From Paguma larvata (lineage: Eukaryota > Chordata > Mammalia > Carnivora > Viverridae), in assembly GCA_030068075.1 (NCBI GenBank), contig CM057832.1, positions 79,640,502 to 79,704,501 on the forward strand: DNA of 64,000 bases. Reading direction: 5' to 3'. The notes under the pieces are model-generated. The model ran no database searches and was not told the DNA's origin. It saw nothing but the letters and a program-made list of their open reading frames with translations. The position numbers were made by a program, and so were the translations under genes. Below, one piece after another: positions 1 to 10,510 of the stretch. How positions within the stretch are numbered: position 1 is the stretch's first letter; the number at the start of each line of letters is the position of its first letter.

Positions 1-200
1 CCTGGATGGCTCGGTTGGTTAAGTGTCTGAATCTTGATTTTTAGCTCAGGTCATGATCTCATGGTTCATGAGTTCGAGCCCCACGTTGGGCTCTCTGGTG
101 ACCATGCAGAGCCTGCTTGGGATTCTCTGTCTCCCTTTCTCTCTCTGCCCCTCCCCCTCTGTCTGTCTGTCTCTCTCTCTCAAAAATAAATTTTAAAAAA
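1..200 (+). mobile_element. Can-SINE, cut by the window start
   Basis: Carnivore tRNA-Lys-derived SINE whose first bases lie outside the window. The A-box-like CTCGGTTGGTTAAG, the B-box-like GTTCGAGCCC, the TCTCTCTGCCCC stretch and the tail CTCAAAAATAAA appear in the usual order. Confidence 0.9.
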
Positions 201-1530
201 TCGCTCTGAGTGGAGAACAAAGGCAAGGTTCTATCTGAGAGATGGGTAGTAGCAAGCATATAGTGTCATTTGGAGGGCTTTGGCTATTTTGAGTGGTATG
301 TTATGCAGCTGGAAATGGCGTTTATCTCTCCTCTCAAAGCTACATGAAAAGGACAGGAAAATAATAAAATTAAAGCCACAAGCACCAAGAGACAGTAGCA
401 GAAGAGAAGAACACAACAGTACACCACAATGGTGACTGGCTGCAGGAGACAGTGGTGCTCCCCGGGAGGTCCCGTCGTCCTCTTCCTTCAGGCGTAAGGA
501 AGACGGCACCGCACCCCCTGTCCCCTGGAAGTCCAGCATGGTCACTAAAATGGCAGTAATGACGTGTGACGCTCCTTCTGAGCAGGAGCAGCCAAAGCCT
601 CATGTTAGGATGACAGGGTCATAAGATGGCAGAACGTCTCTCAGCACGGGTCCCTGACCCTGGGGACGTGTAGCGGGAGAGAGGAATCAGCTTGTGTTGT
701 CTTAGGCCATGGGGGTTTGGAGAGTAGTTACCACAGCCTGGCCTGGTCAGTACCGACTGATACACCGGTAGGTTTCTGTTGACTCTGTGTGAGGATTCGT
801 GCCGTGGAGCCCCAAGAAAGGCTCAGGAATTACAGACCCCGCATACCTCAGGTGGCCGGCGTATGGCTGCAAAAAAAAAAAAAAAAAAGATGGTTTGGCA
901 AGTCTGTCACTGGAGACATTAGAGTCCATCTCCAGCCCAGCGCCGGGTTGCCACTCCCCTCGGCCCCCCAGAGGGTGGGAGATTTACCGTGAAGGAACAG
1001 GCCACGCAGAGAAGCCCTGCGTCTAGGGACACTGGTCACAGCTGACAATGGGAATGAGGCACCTTGTAGCATATGGGCCTGTGAAACAGTGAGAGACGCT
1101 GAGAATGCCTTAGATCCTTAGCTGTCAGCTTTAGAACCTACCTGGCCCCTCCCCTTGCAGGAGGTTAGAATATTCTTCCCCAAGGAAACAGGCCCCTGAG
1201 CAGATACCTACAGACGCTCATGTTTGGGGGGTTCCCGACAGGACACCTGGTTCCCCACCTGATCACACCACAGTGAAGTTTCCTGCCTCTCGTGAATCTT
1301 CCAGTGGGCGTTTCGGGGACCCACTGTTGTTAAATATGAGTGGACACCCAAGGATCGCCAGACATCCAAAGAATGTCTATAACATGAAAGACAAAGGCAA
1401 AAAAGCAAACGGAGAAGGGAACTTGAAGAAATAAAGGCAGTGCACTGAGCAAGAGAAAATTGTAAAATACTTATCAGTTTCCTCAGAAAGGGTGGAATAA
1501 GGGAGCCATTGAATAGAATAGGACACCCTT
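201..1530. other. Intron 2, unique sequence
   Basis: No exon or recognisable repeat seen. It contains an A18 run near 871-888. Short open frames here lack splice or homology support. Confidence 0.5.
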
Positions 1531-1698
1531 AGGGCCCCTGGGTGGTTCAGTCATTTAAGCATCTGACTTCAGCTCAGGTCATGATGTTGCAGTTCGTGAG
1601 TTCGAGCCCCGTGTCAGGCTCTTTGCTGACAGCTCAGAGCCTGGAGCCTGCTTTGGATACTGTGTCTCCCTCTCTCTCTGCCCCTCCCTTGCTCACAC

Positions 1699-1749
<51 letters not shown>

Positions 1750-1782
1750 CTCAAAAATAAATAAACATTAAAAAAAAAACCA
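1531..1782 (+). mobile_element. Can-SINE with (TCTG)n(TC)n tail
   Basis: Full-length cat-type SINE from GGGCCCCTGGGTGG to AATAAATAAACATTAAAA. Between body and tail lies a (TCTG)n then (TC)n microsatellite at about 1698-1745, which grew from the SINE's own pyrimidine-rich segment. Confidence 0.92.
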
Positions 1783-2338
1783 TCTTTAAAAAAATTCCCA
1801 CCCCCAATTTTTGACTATAAAATATGACAGCAGAAACTTAAAATTTCAAAAATTTTAAAAATCTTTCAGTAGGGAGAAGACAAGGCTGAGGGAATCTTCC
1901 AGAGACTAGAACAATGAAGGCAAAAGGAATGGAGAGTAAGTAGGAATGTAGATAAAATGGAAAAATCATGGAAAAAAAGACATGAGAATTGCTTGGCAAA
2001 AAGATTCCCCTGGGCACCTAGAAGAGTGACGTAAAAAAAAAAAAAAAGGCGGGTCACAAATTTCAGAACAGATGGGAGAAAGGGAGGATCCTGCAGGCTT
2101 GCCAAGAGGTTAGAACAGGTCACAAATGGTCAGGAATCACAATGGTATTGATCCTCTCAAAAGCAGTGCTAGAAACTGGCAAGCCTACACACCCCGAATT
2201 TCCAGTTGAGTATGAAGGTGGAATCAACATGTTTTCAGATACTTGGGGGTCCCAGAAAATTTACGTCTCATGTACCTTTGCTCAGGAGGCAATTAGAGGA
2301 TTGCTCCCCCAGAATGGGAGCATACATCAAGAAGATGA
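1783..2338. other. Intron 2, unique sequence
   Basis: A/T-rich intronic DNA with an A run of about 14 near 2034. No gene or repeat recognised. Confidence 0.45.
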
Positions 2339-3062
2339 GGGGCACCTGGGTTTTTCAGTAGGTTAAGCATTAGACTTTGGTTCAGGTCACGATCTCATGG
2401 TTCATGAGAACCCCCTCCCCCTCCCTCCCTCCCTCCCACTCTCTCCCTCCCTCCCTCTCCCTCCCTCTCTCTCCCTCCCTCTCTCTCCCTCCCTCTCTCT
2501 CCCTCTCTCTCCCTCCCTCTCCCTCCCTCTCTCTCCCTCCCTCTCCCTCCCTCTCTCTCCCTCCCTCTCCCTCCCTCTCTCTCCCTCTCCCCCTCTCCCC
2601 CTCTCCCCCTCTCCCCCTCTCCCCCTTCCCCCTCTCCCCCTCTCCCCCTCTCCCCCCTCTCCCCCTCTCTCTCCCCCTCTCTCCCACTCCCCCTCTCTCC
2701 CCCTCTCTCCCCCTCTCTCCGCCTCTCTCTCCCCCCTCTCTCCCATTCCCCCTCTCTCCCCCCTCTCTCCCCCTCTCTCCCCCCTCACTCCCCCTCCTCT
2801 CTCCCCCTCTCTCTCTCCCCCTTCACTCCCCCTCCTCTCTCCCCCCTCTCTCTCTCCCCCCTCTCTCTCTCCCCCCTCTCTCTCTCCCCCCTCTCTCTCT
2901 CCCCCCCTCACTCCCCCTCTCCCCCACCACCCCTCTCTCTCTCCCCTCTCTCTCCCCCTCTCTCTCCCCCTCTCTCTCCCCCTCTCTCTCCCCCTCTCTC
3001 TCCCCAACTTGAGTGTGCACTCACGCTCTCTCTCTCTCTCATTCTCAAAATAAACTTAAGAA
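2339..3062 (+). mobile_element. Can-SINE with a hugely expanded pyrimidine tail
   Basis: The SINE head is at 2339-2408, up to GGTTCATGAG. The 3' end, TCTCATTCTCAAAATAAACTTAAG, is at about 3035-3060. The roughly 100-base middle segment of an ordinary copy has been replaced by the pyrimidine tract annotated separately at 2413-3006. Confidence 0.85.
2413..3006 (+). repeat. About 590-bp C/T-only tract
   Basis: Almost every base is C or T. The repeat unit changes along the tract: CCCTCCCTCTCT-type units (about 2413-2585), CCCCCTCT-type units (about 2585-2680), then mixed CTCTCTCCCCC units, ending in (CCCCTCTCTCT)n. It lies inside a SINE, which suggests growth of that SINE's TC-rich segment. Long open frames on both strands, reading Pro/Ser/Leu or Arg/Glu/Gly, are products of the repeat and not genes. 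Confidence 0.95.
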
Positions 3063-4189
3063 AGATAAGAGCTTGGGAGAACACCGTCCCACACAGGAAA
3101 GAGACAGAGGGACTCCCCGGGGTGACGGAGGAGATCCCAGATGGCGGCTGTGTAGAGGGGCAGGGCATCAGCCAATTCAGTGTGGATCAGAACCTGGAGG
3201 GTTTCCAGAAAGTCTGGAAGTGAGAGATTCCCGAATATATTTGTACCGAGAGGAATCTTCGATTATTTTAGCAGATTTTGGCATAAATTATTGATCAGTG
3301 CACAGAAAACGAAGCAAATGGAAAAACAGCGCAGTTATTTGCACTAAAAACAATTGTTACACAGGCAAGAAATGCAATAATATACCGCGTGTGTCTCAGC
3401 ACAGCGTAGTCTTCGGAATATAAACGCTGAACATTGATTAACCAGAAATCGTGATATTGAGAGGATGAGGGAAGGCAGTGTGTAAAAGAGGTAAATTCTT
3501 TTATAAATGCCAAGAAATAATGGCTAAAATTGAAATGTCAAGGTGAGGCAGTGTGAGTGTGAAAGATTCCAGAAGACTGGAAGACTTGGCAATGAGGCCA
3601 TGGGGTGAGGAGGAATGGGGAAGCAGACAATGCTTTTTGCCAAAAGCCTGACTTTTCAAACTATATTCATGCGTTTCTTTGCCTTAAAGTAAAAATATAA
3701 AAGAGTAGGATCCCCCCGAAACCACTCACCGTATCGAGGGACCATCTCAATGTTACTGTCTGTGTTCTTGGAGAAAAGAGAGAGAAGCCAACACTGCTAT
3801 ATGTTACGTGCTTGATTTATAGAAAGTGCGTTGTATGATCACTGTGTCATACGGTGAGACACGTGTAAGGTTGTGTGTGCGTGCCAAGCATGCACACTTC
3901 AGTTTGGCTCACATCAACACGCAGCAGAGTGAAGGAGGGAAAAGTAGGTCACGGCGGGGGCTGTGCTACTTAAGGTTGAAGAACGATAATTAGTAAGTGG
4001 TTTTGCACCATGACAGTGAAAAGTCTGAAGAGTTCAGGAGCCGTGGGCGGAATGATGGCGTGGAGTCTGGGAACCACTGAGCGTGTGTGGGAGGGAGTGC
4101 AGCAGGGGTACTAATCACCCCCGTGGAACAGCGCTGGCTGAGCTCAAAGGTGAATGTGCGATCCCTCCTCAGGTTTTATACTTACTTAG
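3063..4189. other. Intron 2, unique sequence
   Basis: No exon, RNA gene or clear repeat recognised between the two SINEs. Confidence 0.45.
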
Positions 4190-4387
4190 GTTAATATTTT
4201 TTTTTTTGTTTTTTGTTGTTTTGAGAGAGAGAGCACACGTGGGGGAGGGGCAGAGAGAGAGGGAGAGAGAGAATCCCATGCTGTCAACACAGAGCCCGAT
4301 GTGGGGCTCAGTCCCGGGAACCATGAGATCATGACCTGAGCCAAAATCAAGAGCCCGGTGCTTAACCGACTGAGCCACCCAGGTGCC
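4190..4387 (-). mobile_element. Can-SINE, reverse orientation
   Basis: Reverse complement of the cat-type SINE: poly-T end at 4198-4210, then GAGAGAGAG, CAGAGCCCGATGTGGGGCTC and the head complement GACTGAGCCACCCAGGTGCCC. Confidence 0.9.
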
Positions 4388-5653
4388 CTTAGGTGAGTGG
4401 TTTTTACCTTCAGAAGGAGATGTGTTCAAGATGCCAGCCTTTCCCAGTGTACATTTCGCGGCCCATTCTGTAACTTCCGACCAGCCACAGGTGGTCCTGT
4501 CCCTGCCGATGGGGAGTAATGCTCTAAGTAACAGAACTGAGTCATCAGAAATGAAAAAGTGGGTCATTTTTCCATGAACTGTGAGGACCTAACTGACCAG
4601 GGTCATTTTTTTGAGAGGTAAAGATCATTCTGTTACAAACTTCAAAATGAAAAGGCTTGACCTTGAAATCCCTTTCAGAGCATGAATAATTCATTTCTAT
4701 CATGAAAAAACAAAAGAGAGTAAGAGAGTCGTGCTTGTGCTCTCTCCCCCTGGATTTGAAACATTGTCTCTGATTATTGAACTCACCTTTAGAGTGCCCC
4801 AGGGAGGCCCTGTGTACAGGGCTGAGCAGGCGTGTGTCCCCAGGGACCTCAGACCACTGCTGTGTCGGAATCACTGGGGCGGACCTCTTGCCTGGTGCAC
4901 AGCAGAAGGCAAGGTCTCCAATTGGACGTTGTGCTCTGTGGAACGAAATTAATTATGGGAAGATTGATTTTTTTAACCCCCAGACTCTAATCTTTCCCCT
5001 TCACTCAACCCCACTCCCCGGAGGAATCTTTCTCAGCTTCTTAAGGGATCGTCTCACTAGCCAGTGGATACGTGACCCTGTCCTGTAGAATACAGGAAGG
5101 AAACGGATGATCCAGCCAGAGAGAAATCTGTTACCACTTTCCAGATAGGAACTCAGGACACAGTGCCACAGTCTAAGTGTCTGACCTGATTGCTTAATAA
5201 ACTGGGGCTCAGGAAACTTCGCAGGAGTCTTCAGAAAAATCATTAGCTCCCCCAACTGCGCACTCTTGGATATTTTCTGATAAGCAGATTGGGGCCGTAG
5301 AGGGGAGGGAGGGAAGGTGCAGGGAGACGAACAGATATGTCATGGATAATTGAATTCCATGGTAACCCAATTAAACCCTGGGCCCGTGTGGTCCTGGGGA
5401 ATTATGAAATGTGATTTATCCATAGGCAGGATCTCCTTCCAAATGAGACCCACTCCCATTACAAGGCTAACTGGCAACATGGTCTTAATACAGAACGCAG
5501 TCTCTCGACTCCCTTGCTTTGAAACACAGTTTTCAGTGGCCATAGAATAGCCATAAAGAAGATGTTGGGATAACAGTTACTGGACTGTGAGTTTGGTGTG
5601 CCTGGTCGATTATAGTCGGTCAGGCCCTGCCAGGGGGACACCAAAAACTTAAT
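4388..5653. other. Intron 2, unique sequence
   Basis: No exon or recognisable repeat. Open frames near 4731-5088 and 5350-5550 are short and unsupported. Confidence 0.45.
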
Positions 5654-5670
5654 AAGAATAGTAATGGGTC

Positions 5671-5904
5671 AAGGGCACCCGGGTGGCTCAGTCAGTTAAG
5701 CGTCAGACCTGACGTCAGACCTCAGGTCATGATCTCACAGTTTGTGGGTGTGAGCCTCATGTTGGCCCCCATGTTGGACTCTGTGCTGACAGCTCAGAAC
5801 CTGGAGCCTGCTTCAGAGTCTATGTCTTCTCTCTGTGCCCCTCCCCTGCTCATGGTCTGTCTCTCTCTCCCAAAATAAATAGATATTAAAAAAAATTTTT
5901 TTTA
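5671..5904 (+). mobile_element. Can-SINE with target-site duplication
   Basis: Cat-type SINE flanked by a 17-nt duplication, AAGAATAGTAATGGGTC at 5654-5670 and AAGAATAGTAATGGATC at 5905-5921, with one mismatch. The head carries a small internal duplication (GTCAGACCTGACGTCAGACC) that creates a CRE-like TGACGTCA at 5710-5717. Confidence 0.93.
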
Positions 5905-5921
5905 AAGAATAGTAATGGATC

Positions 5922-6254
5922 GAAGAATATTCAAAGCTAGACTGGCCATTTTGGCCTCAGTTTTCTAGACAGAGTAGCTGGATATATCTAGGTTCTGTGA
6001 CCCAGGGGCTCAGCCTGCCCGTCACTGTCTTTGACACATTTCACAGAGCTTTAGAGGGCAAATCAGCCTGGATATCTGATTTTCTTTGTCTTGGGAAAAG
6101 GCAAAGAGATTCCGCAAGAAGTAGTTTCTTAGTGTAAATTCCAGGCATGAGTAGACAGACCCCACTGGAGAGAGAACACACGGATCCTTTGGCATGTAAG
6201 GATCCCTGTCCCCCGTCACCTGGGCTCACCTCACTCCTTGGCCTTGTGCTTAAA
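5922..6254. other. Intron 2, unique sequence
   Basis: Short spacer between two SINEs. Nothing recognised. Confidence 0.45.
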
Positions 6255-6267
6255 AATTCCAAATCTA

Positions 6268-6488
6268 GGGGTGCTTGGGTGGCTCAGTCGGTTAAGCGTC
6301 CGACTTCAGTTCAGGTCATGATCTCACAGTCTGTGAGTTCAAGCCCCGCGTCGGGCTCTGTGCTGATGGCTCAGAGCCTAGAGCCTGCTTTGGATTCTGT
6401 GTCTCCCTCTCTCTCTGCCCTTCCCCCACTCGTGCTTTGTCTCTCTTGCTCTCAAAAATAAATAAAACATTAAAAAAAATTTTTTTTT
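6268..6488 (+). mobile_element. Can-SINE with 13-nt target-site duplication
   Basis: Complete cat-type SINE, flanked by AATTCCAAATCTA at 6255-6267 and 6489-6501. The perfect duplication suggests a fairly recent insertion. Confidence 0.95.
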
Positions 6489-6501
6489 AATTCCAAATCT
6501 A

Positions 6502-8318
6502 CTTTTTACCCAAACTTGCTCCCATGCCACACCTGCTCTCACCTCTGTCCAGACCACAGCCCCATTCCGTGGAGCTAAAGCCCCACTGTCTAAATAGAGG
6601 ATTCCCAAGATGCCACGCTTCCCGATTAGAATCTCCAGATGTTGGGTGTTGGCATCATGTTTCCGAGGCCCACTTAGAATTGGTAACCACAACTTAAACT
6701 GCGGTCTGCCGTCTAGCACTTAATTCTTTATGGTCTTATTTTCTCCTGTCTCACACGCATAAGCCTGTCGCCTCTCTGATTCACTATCAGTCAGCTGAAG
6801 GCACAGCTTGTCTTGTATCCGAGCACATTACACAAATTGGACGCCCAGTAAGTATCTGTTTTGTGAAGTCTTGGCCCTGAGGTTGATCTGCTGCGGTTAC
6901 CTTCAGCTGCTTTCTTGCTCAAGCTACAGTTTCCTCGGCAGTAAAATGAGTTCGAGTATTCCCCAGGGTGACCCGTGAAGAGAATATGTTTTCCCAGACA
7001 TGGAGTCCCTTGTAGAAATGTGACTTCAGAATTACAGGTGTGGTGCATTCGTTGCCTTAGTAGGTCAGAGCTCACTGAACATGTAATGTTGGCCGTCGGC
7101 AAACTGAACAGGCAGTCGCCTGTAGCACCCCTTCTCCACCTTCCCTGCACTGGTATCTCCCTGTGCTTCCCGGCAGCGCTCAGAGTCCGCGTGACCCACT
7201 GGTGAGACATCGCAGTGACCTGAGATCCCCCCTTCCACCTACAGCAGCACTGTGGTCACCCTCGTTTTCCAGGGCTGTCCGATCGAGTCCCACTGAACTG
7301 CTAATTAGCAATAATAGCAACATGCACCACCCCGTTCAGATAACATTGGCCTTTTACGGGCGTCCTCCGTTCCAGAGACTCACTGGAGAAAGTGTGTTGA
7401 GGAAGGAAGACATCTGAGCGCTCACACTTCGTAGCCGGAAACCAGCCACTCTCCTGCCAAGGTGGAAATAATGCCCAAATCCTGGGAAGTGAGGGCTCGA
7501 TGTTAACACCTGCCCTGATCATGGGCGCTTTTGTGCCCACTTTTTTTTTTCTTCACTATTGAGAAAGATGACGGAATGAGGGTGGAGAGGTGACCTGGCT
7601 TCCTCTCGGCCTCGAGTCACCTCCTCCTTGTCCTCTCTCCCTCTCCCCTGCCTTGAAATCAGCATCAGCCTTAGTGGTTTTTTTTTTTTTTTCACTGTTG
7701 CTAGGAAACTATTGACCAAGGTCAAGTGCACATGCTAATTCATTAAGACTTGTTAGCAGCATCTTATCCTGTTGACCTTGCGGTTATATTCTCAACCACA
7801 CAAGGGCAAATGAAACAATGGTTCTGCTGCTGAAGGAGTCCGTTTTTGTGAAGCATTCCTGTGAAGGTATTTTGAGCTGAGAGGTTGCCTCTCGCCAGTC
7901 CGCACGTCCTCAGGGAGTTCTGGCCAGCTGTAGTTCTTCCGGGATCTGAATAGCAAGGGATGGAGTTGAGGTGGGGTCTGAAGTCAAGTCGATAGGCTTT
8001 GGGACGGATAGATGTTCGCCAAGGGCCTGATTTCCCCCTAGTGGATCAGTCCCTGGCTGGAAGAGGTGCATTTTTGGCCTGTGAGGGAGACAGCAGTGAT
8101 GGGGAGGGGTGGAGGGGAACGTTGTCCTGGAGTAGTGAGTGAGCTCTTTTCTGTTCCTGTTTGTGTCCTGGAAAGGACCAGACTCTAAGCCTCAGAGCGT
8201 CCTCCTGGCCTGCCATGGAAGAGTGTACATCCCAGTGGTGACTGTTAAAACCAACTTTGTTCTTTTTTTATGTTCAGAAAAAGGGAGGGCTGGCAGACCC
8301 TCTAGGTCAACATCCCAC
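6502..8318. other. Intron 2, unique sequence
   Basis: No exon or clear repeat. T runs occur near 7540 and 7679. The 139-codon reverse open frame at 6791-7210 is not recognised and has no gene-like context. Confidence 0.45.
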
Positions 8319-8335
8319 AAGATTATCCAGAAATG

Positions 8336-8556
8336 GGGGTGCCTGAGTGGCTCAGTTGGTTAAGCAGCTGACTTCGGCTCAGGTCATGATCTCACCATCT
8401 GTGAGTTCGAGCCCCGCGTCAGGCTCTGTGCTGACAGCTCAGAGCCTGGAGCTTGCTTCAGATTCTGTGTCTCCCTCTCTCTCTGCCCCTCCCCCGCTCA
8501 TGCTCTGTCTCTATGTCTCTCAAAAATAAATAAACGTTAAAAAAATTTTTTTTAAA
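8336..8556 (+). mobile_element. Can-SINE with perfect 17-nt target-site duplication
   Basis: Complete cat-type SINE flanked by AAGATTATCCAGAAATG at 8319-8335 and 8557-8573. The perfect long duplication and intact head and tail mark it as one of the youngest copies here. Confidence 0.96.
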
Positions 8557-8573
8557 AAGATTATCCAGAAATG

Positions 8574-10062
8574 TAACCTTAGGACAGAGGATCTGTGGCC
8601 TGAAGGGCAAAGACAGGCCCCAGTGTATCTCACCAAGCAGACCTTCCCGGCAGGAAGTTTTCCGGAAGCGGGTGATGTCAAAGGAACAAATGTTCCCAAC
8701 CGTCTACCCTGCAAAGTACTGTACAGTCATTGCGTCGAGTTGGTACAGTTGTTCCCCTGCTAACACTTTTGGGTTTAATTAAGCACCGGCTACACACTGG
8801 GCATCGTCTGTGAATAGGAAACGGCCTGGCCGCTGAGCTACACTGTTCTTCATTTTGTTGGTGAACCTAAATGAGTTGCAACTACTATCCCTGGTCACCG
8901 ACTGAAAGTCTGTCTCCCAATTTCTCGTCCACTCATTCACTAAATACCTTCAGGCTCCTCCTGCGGGTCAGGCAGTGTGCGAGACGCCAGGGATATCGCA
9001 GCAGCTGGGATACAGGCTCTGCCTGGAATAGACACAGAGCCTGCCCATGCAGAGTTCAGGAGCCCCTCTAGGCCGGTCCTTCCACGCGCCCGCAGCCAGA
9101 CCCTCCAAGCCACCTCTGCTCCTGATGCTCTCATCTGAAGGCTTATGTAGTGTCTCAGCTATCTCCTGCTCAGTAACAAATTGCCCCAAAACACTGATTA
9201 TCCCACAGCATCCATGTCAGGAATCCGGCCTGGCTTAGCTGGTCCTCTGCTTTAAGGTCTCTCAGAGGCTGTAGTCAGGTGTCACTGGCCTGCGGTAGCC
9301 TTCAGGCTCTACTGGGGACAGACTCGTTCCCAAGGTCATTTGCTTCTTTGCAGGATTCTGTTGGAAGGGGCTGTTGGACTCCCGGCCTCAGTTCCCAACT
9401 GACTGCTGGCTGGGGGCACACTCGGTGCCTCACGGGCACTCTCATACATGGCAACTTACTTAATAAAACGAGATGAGAAGGACATAGAGGCTGATTGCAA
9501 GGTTAGATGTCACAGTCTGTCGTAACGCACTCACAGAGTGACAGCCCATCACCTAGGCTGTGTCTTATTGCTCACACTAAGTCATTAGCCCGCGGTCTCT
9601 CCGTCAGGAGGGGATTACACAGGGTCTGCACACCATTAGTTGGGGCTCCCAGGGCCATCTGAGAAGTCTGCCTACCACGTTTGGTGTCTGTCACGTGCCA
9701 ACAAAGGAATGGTGGACTTAAAACCTGAGGATGCAGCAGCGGCTCGTCCACCCCCAGCTGACCTTGTCGGCCGTTCCCACCTTAGAGGCCGTATCTGTTT
9801 CATTGTGTGGCTGAGAATAGGCAGATCTGCTGATCCTGAAGTGACCAGCAGACATGGAGCCGAGGCGGTGTGAAGGGGCATGGCTGTGTGGGCCAGCACG
9901 AGGGGAGGGGAGCGAGGCAGCCACAGCACAGGAGCTGGGGCACAGGAGGGACTGTCCCGAAGGATTCTTCACCAGGAGAGGACTTTAACTTTATTCTCAA
10001 GGGTCTGCCAGTGTCAACGGAATTGCTGTAAAGACTCCTTCATAAGTTAGAACAGAGCTTTT
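8574..10062. repeat. Old diverged repeats in intron 2
   Basis: About 8930-9070 resembles the common mammalian repeat phrase built around 'CTCATTCACTAAATACC ... CAGGCAGTGTGCGAGACGCC ... GGGATA'. About 9140-9670 resembles an old element beginning 'CTATCTCCTGCTCAGTAACAAATTGCCCCAAA'. Both are too decayed for me to name a family. No exon seen. Confidence 0.4.
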
Positions 10063-10510
10063 TTTTTTTTTTTAATTTTTTGTTAGTGTTTATTTTTTAT
10101 TTTTTTTAAATTTTTTTAACATTTATTTATTTTTGAGACATAGAGACCGAGTGTGAGCAGGAGAAGGGCAGAGAGAGAGGGAGACACAGAATCCAAAGCA
10201 GGCTCCAGGCTCTGAACTTTCAGCACAGAGCCCGATGCCAGGCTCAAACTCACAGACCGCGAGATCATGACCTGAGCCGAAATCGGCCACTTAACTGACT
10301 GAGCCACCCAGGCGCCCCTGTTAGTGTTTATTTTTGAGAGAGATAGAGAGTGTGAACAGGGGAGAGGCAGGAGAGATGGAGACATAGAATCCAAAGCAGG
10401 CTCCAAGCTGTCAGCACAGAGCCTGACGTGGGGCTCGAACCCATGAACCATGAGATCATGACCTGAGCTGAAGTCAGATGCTCCACCAACTGAGCCACCC
10501 AGGCACCCCA
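10063..10510 (-). mobile_element. Older Can-SINE, split by a younger SINE
   Basis: Reverse-oriented SINE whose tail segment (10063-10097) is separated from its body (10336-10510) by another SINE. The body runs from GAGAGAGATAGAGAGTG to the head complement ACTGAGCCACCCAGGCACCCC. Confidence 0.85.
10098..10318 (-). mobile_element. Young Can-SINE nested in another Can-SINE
   Basis: Complete reverse-oriented SINE bounded by the same 17 bases, TGTTAGTGTTTATTTTT, at 10081-10097 and 10319-10335. The duplicated target is the A/T tail region of the older SINE, so the order of insertion is clear. Confidence 0.92.

Noticed and set aside
2377..3053. Open frames over 200 codons on both strands
   Set aside because: Translation of a C/T-only repeat (Pro/Ser/Leu, or Arg/Glu/Gly on the reverse). 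No start context, domain or splice support.
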